The notes beneath the pieces are model-generated. The model worked only from the letters and a program-made list of their open reading frames with translations. It was not told where the DNA came from and did not search any database. Of a stretch of 64,000 bases of DNA, positions 60,740-64,000 are shown one piece after another. The stretch's first letter is position 1. Every line of letters starts with the position of its first letter. The stretch is from Chiridota heheva (lineage: Eukaryota > Echinodermata > Holothuroidea > Apodida > Chiridotidae): the NCBI GenBank assembly GCA_020152595.1, contig JAIGNY010002010.1, positions 143,501-207,500 on the forward strand, in the 5' to 3' direction. Position numbers and translations under genes: made by a program.

Positions 60740-60884
60740 TCAATTTTGTTCACAATTTCAAAGTCAACATTGATAAGTTCTTACTAACTCTGTGCGTCTG
60801 TGGTGGTGGTGTTAGTTTGGGATTTTTATGGGGTACATGACTCACCCTTCTTAGCCTGTCATCTTGTTATGTAAGTTTGCTTCA

Positions 60885-61100
60885 ATTATTATGATTAAAT
60901 CATGTTTATATAGCACTTATTCTAAAAGAAAGCTCTAAGTGCTTTACAAGAGCATGAAAAGAGCAATCTACTCAGCTGTAAATGACTTGTGATACGACTG
61001 GTGTCCTGTCCAGAAACGGTCATTGAATCTTAATCTTTTGGAAGAAGGAAACTGGGGATATAGTGGCATTGATCTTATGGGCCTTCAGGCTATCAAGTGG
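60885..61100 (-). mobile_element. 3' end of an L2/CR1-like LINE or its SINE
   Basis: On the minus strand there is a terminal hairpin, AGCACTTA...TAAGTGCT (60912-60943), followed by TATATAAACATGATTTAAT. This is the usual 3' form of these elements; compare the GGCGCATTA hairpin at 61990. Confidence 0.5.
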
Positions 61101-61474
61101 GTTTAACAAAACTTACAGCACTCCTCCCAAACGTAATTGAAACAACACAAATAAAAAATAATTCAAATGGGAAGATATATACAGTATTGCATAATCAATG
61201 TAATTTCCTCACATGCTAAATTTCCTAATGGTGTATTTATCAATCAAAACTATTAAAATTTTCCCCAACACACTTTTCAGCAGTGAATGATTTATGGTCT
61301 ATAAGTGTGCAGCTGGCAGCAGGTGGTGCTGTCTCATAGAAAGAAAAGAAGATATACAGTTTATAGGGTTATAAGGGTTTATCTCCTTGTGGAATATCCA
61401 ATCCAAGAGAATATCTTACTCAATACCAGGTATTTTATGAAAACTATGAACTGCAAATCTCACTTATTAAGCAC

Positions 61475-62035
61475 CTAAGGTGCCAGGTGTTACAGTGAAA
61501 AACTTGCAGCATGTTCAGAATTATGCTGCAAGGCTCATCACAAGAAGCAGCCGTTTCACTCCATCACTTTATCTACTGCAAAATCTTCATTGGCTACCTG
61601 TCTCATATAGAATTAAATTTAAAATTTTAATACTTATTTTCAAATCCCTTCATAACATGGCCCTGTTATATCTGACAGAAATGTTTCATTATATACAAAC
61701 TACTTACCGCCTTCGCTCTCAAAACCACCTCATCCTTTATGTTCCAAAAAGTAAACTTACATATGGCAATCGCTTTCTGCAAATATTTGGCCCAAATTTT
61801 TGGAATGACTTACCTCTTTCAATCAAATCTGCTCAATCCCTTAAATAATTCCACACCTTGCTTAAGACTCACTTATTTAATTGTGCTTTCAAGTCCTCTT
61901 CATAATTTTCTTGTTCTTTGTTTTCTTTATATTTCATGCTCATCTTTTTACACATTTGTAATTATTTTCTTTATATACATATTTTGTAAGGCGCATTAGA
62001 ATAAGTTATTTAGATAATGCGCCATATAAGTGTAA
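61475..62035 (+). pseudogene. L2/CR1-type LINE: end of ORF2 plus 3' UTR and terminal hairpin
   Basis: The peptide LQHVQNYAARLITRSSRFTP, then LQNLHWLPVSYRIKFKILIL, then KSLHNMALLYLTEMF and FGPNFWNDLPLSIKSAQSLK is the well-known C-terminal RT thumb region of these LINEs. A TAA at 61846 ends the frame early; the family continues F...LKTHLFNCAF, and HTLLKTHLFNCAFKSS is indeed legible next. The 3' UTR ends in a perfect 9-bp hairpin GGCGCATTA/TAATGCGCC (61990-62023) and TGTAATAAACTTAAACTTAA. Confidence 0.85.
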
Positions 62036-64000
62036 TAAACTTAAACTTAAGTCCATAGTTAAATTATGATTTTAGGGATAAAGGAGGGAGGGGGGGGAGT
62101 AGAAAATTATTAATACAAATTATTTCATAATCCAGTAAATTATTGCATTATTTTTTACTAGAAAAAATTAAGTCACATGTATTCACTTTGAAGCATACTG
62201 TATTCTCAATAGTTGCTGTTATAATAAAAAAATTATACATAATTTTTTTTTAAATATAAACTGATATGATACAAGTAAGTTCAAAATCTATGGGATTAAT
62301 CCCACCTTTCTGAATGTTATGTACATGTACCATCTATGGCAAACATACATTACTGTACTGTCTAAAGTCAATACTGTAGGTCATGAAGTGAAAGTACCAA
62401 ACATGAACTAACAGAACTGAAACCATAAAACAAACAAATTAATAATAAAAGTAGACAAAAAAGAGAGCAAATTGTAGAGGATTATTTATCCCTTGGATGA
62501 GTGTACCTGTTTTCAATGTTTGAAATACCTTTCTTTATTTAACATAACCTCTGAAACATTGAAGGATTCATATTTCAAAAGCCGTTTCCAACGTAGGAAA
62601 CATTGATCATAGAATGTGTACACACACACACGTCAATCTCAGCATCAATAAGACATCAGCAGTTTTATCCAATCCCAATTTAATTTTAATTAGGACATCA
62701 ATATGCGCAGCAAACAGGCCATACAAAATTAAGTTTCCTTCAATAAGTGTACGGTCATTAAAACTAAACTTGTAGTTGTCGAATCACTCAACAAAAAATA
62801 TGCCTTTAAGAAATCAATTTTCGTACTGTAGCTCGCTGCATGAAAAACATTTACACCTGAAAGACGTCTTCGAAGGTTGTTTTCAGTCTTAATTTAGAGC
62901 GAAAAATCAATCACACACAAATCTTCAAGCCAAGTGGGACATGGAGCAAATTTAGAAAAAGCAATTAGTATTTGCATCTGTGGGGTCTGACACACAGGCG
63001 GGTTGGACAAATCAGGGAGATGTGATTGGGAAAATTGACGATCAGTTCCGTCTCCAATATGTGTAGTCATCCACACTATGAGATGGCCAGTTGACAAAAA
63101 CTGCTCAGACATGTAAGCAACCACCTCACATAAAAAAAAAAAAGGTGTGTGCTTCGAGATGATATAGAGAGAAACCTGTGCAGATACACAAGTTCTGCCA
63201 GATGTGTAGAAGTACCCCTTATTGGATTCCTCTAGCAAAAGGTCAAAAACAGTTAGCAACAAAAGCAGAATTTTTAATTTACAAGCAACAAACTTTCACT
63301 TTTCACAGCAATAACTTAACATTTGAATATAACAAGCTGAACTTAAAGAGGATGCACATACTGTATGTCACCGTCATTGCAACTTCACTTTTAAGCTATT
63401 TCTGTATACTACATTATTATCTCATCACCCACATATACATACATATATGTGGGGATAAGATATTGTAGTCACTTTGCGGTATGGGCAAAGAACTGCCTGT
63501 ACCTCCTACACTACATGGCCACCCCCCTTGATATTAGAGGGCTGGTGGGGCCAACCAGGGGTCTCATATGATGACCTCATATTAGGGGTTAGGGGTCATA
63601 AGTTTTACAAATGGAAGCAAATTTGGTGATTTTTGCCTCTGTCCGTGGGTTAGGGTGTGTGTATATGTGTTATAGTGGGTGTGGGTGTGTGCGTATGCAA
63701 CAATTAATTTTGTGTCGCTTATAACTCAAAAACTGTAATACACACATGAACCAAAATTGGTGGACGGGTACTCCTGGCCCGTAACTTTTGTCTCCAATGT
63801 TTTGAGGTACAAAGGTTAAAGGCCACAGGTCAAATGAGACCAGTTTTGCAAAGGTGGGTTGGGTTTAACATTCTAACAAAATTTTAAAATAATTGGAGGT
63901 CAAAGGTCAAATAAGTGCTTTTTATGCAAAATTTTGCAGATTCGTAATCTCAAAAAGTACAAACCTATGCCACGCCTATGGTGTTAAATAATACATTGGG
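62036..64000. other. No gene supported
   Basis: A minus-strand 122-codon frame (62894-63262) has ordinary composition but no recognised domain. Bases 63560-63960 carry AGGTCAAAGGTCA-type words common in intergenic DNA of marine animals. The first exon of the carrier gene could lie here or beyond, but I cannot point to it. Confidence 0.5.

Noticed and set aside
62894-63262. 122-codon minus-strand frame as first exon of the carrier gene
   Set aside because: The known family has only a few residues before LPxK, and this frame has no such peptide next to a donor.

Overview
This is a window of an AT-rich animal nuclear genome. The evidence is GT-AG introns, CR1/L2-type and RNase H-bearing non-LTR retrotransposons, a tRNA-derived SINE and many MITE-like elements. 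The repeat style suggests a marine invertebrate, perhaps an echinoderm or another aquatic group. The sequence alone does not fix the phylum, and I could run no database search.

Only one host gene is supported with confidence: a mitochondrial glutamate carrier of the SLC25A22/SLC25A18 type on the minus strand. Two consecutive coding exons are visible (17634-17765, then 1970-2119), separated by a 15.5-kb intron. The gene continues past the left edge of the window. Its first coding exon must lie at a coordinate above 17765 and was not found. A weaker two-exon candidate lies on the plus strand at 44554-45184.

The rest is mobile and tandem-repeat DNA. The main item is a 6.8-kb element (24364-31196) bounded by diverged ~160-bp terminal inverted repeats. 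It carries a frameshifted copy of a large multi-copy protein family that I know only as uncharacterised. Its C-terminal half shows, in order, every acidic motif of a FEN1/XPG-type 5'-nuclease, followed by a GSDTT...GIGKKSA helix-turn and a CXC-type cysteine region. A second broken multi-copy family lies at 15240-16050.

Region by region: 0.6-1.9 kb and 47-48.3 kb are two copies of one ~1.33-kb repeat. 3.0-3.6 kb and 43.6-44.6 kb are Helentron-like tandem-core repeats. 12.7-14.95 kb is a three-level nest (family A MITE, family B MITE, solo-LTR-like insertion). 17.8-19.2 kb is a 35-bp satellite with an exact 455-bp higher-order period, next to the carrier exon. 19.3-22.4 kb holds three inverted-repeat elements. 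33.0-36.9 kb holds a minisatellite, MITEs and a templated inverted insertion. 37-38.7 kb and 45.7-46.4 kb are TATA-rich tandem repeats in opposite orientations. 39.4-42.2 kb is a MITE carrying about 55 copies of a palindromic 22-bp unit. 49.7-51.5 kb is a tandem segmental duplication in which one copy supplies the empty site of a MITE in the other. 54.2-56.5 kb is an element with ~500-bp inverted repeats. 57.9-62.0 kb holds three non-LTR retrotransposon pieces, one with an intact 652-codon RT-RNase H frame.

Family letters used below: A = termini AAAGGAATATTCCC; B = termini CAGTCYGGTT with 5-bp target duplications; C = termini CACTCTTAGAAAA with TA duplications; D = termini CAGTCCGGWAGCATGCC; F = ~1.33-kb repeat with ~155-bp core units; H = termini CAGGGTTKGAAAAA.
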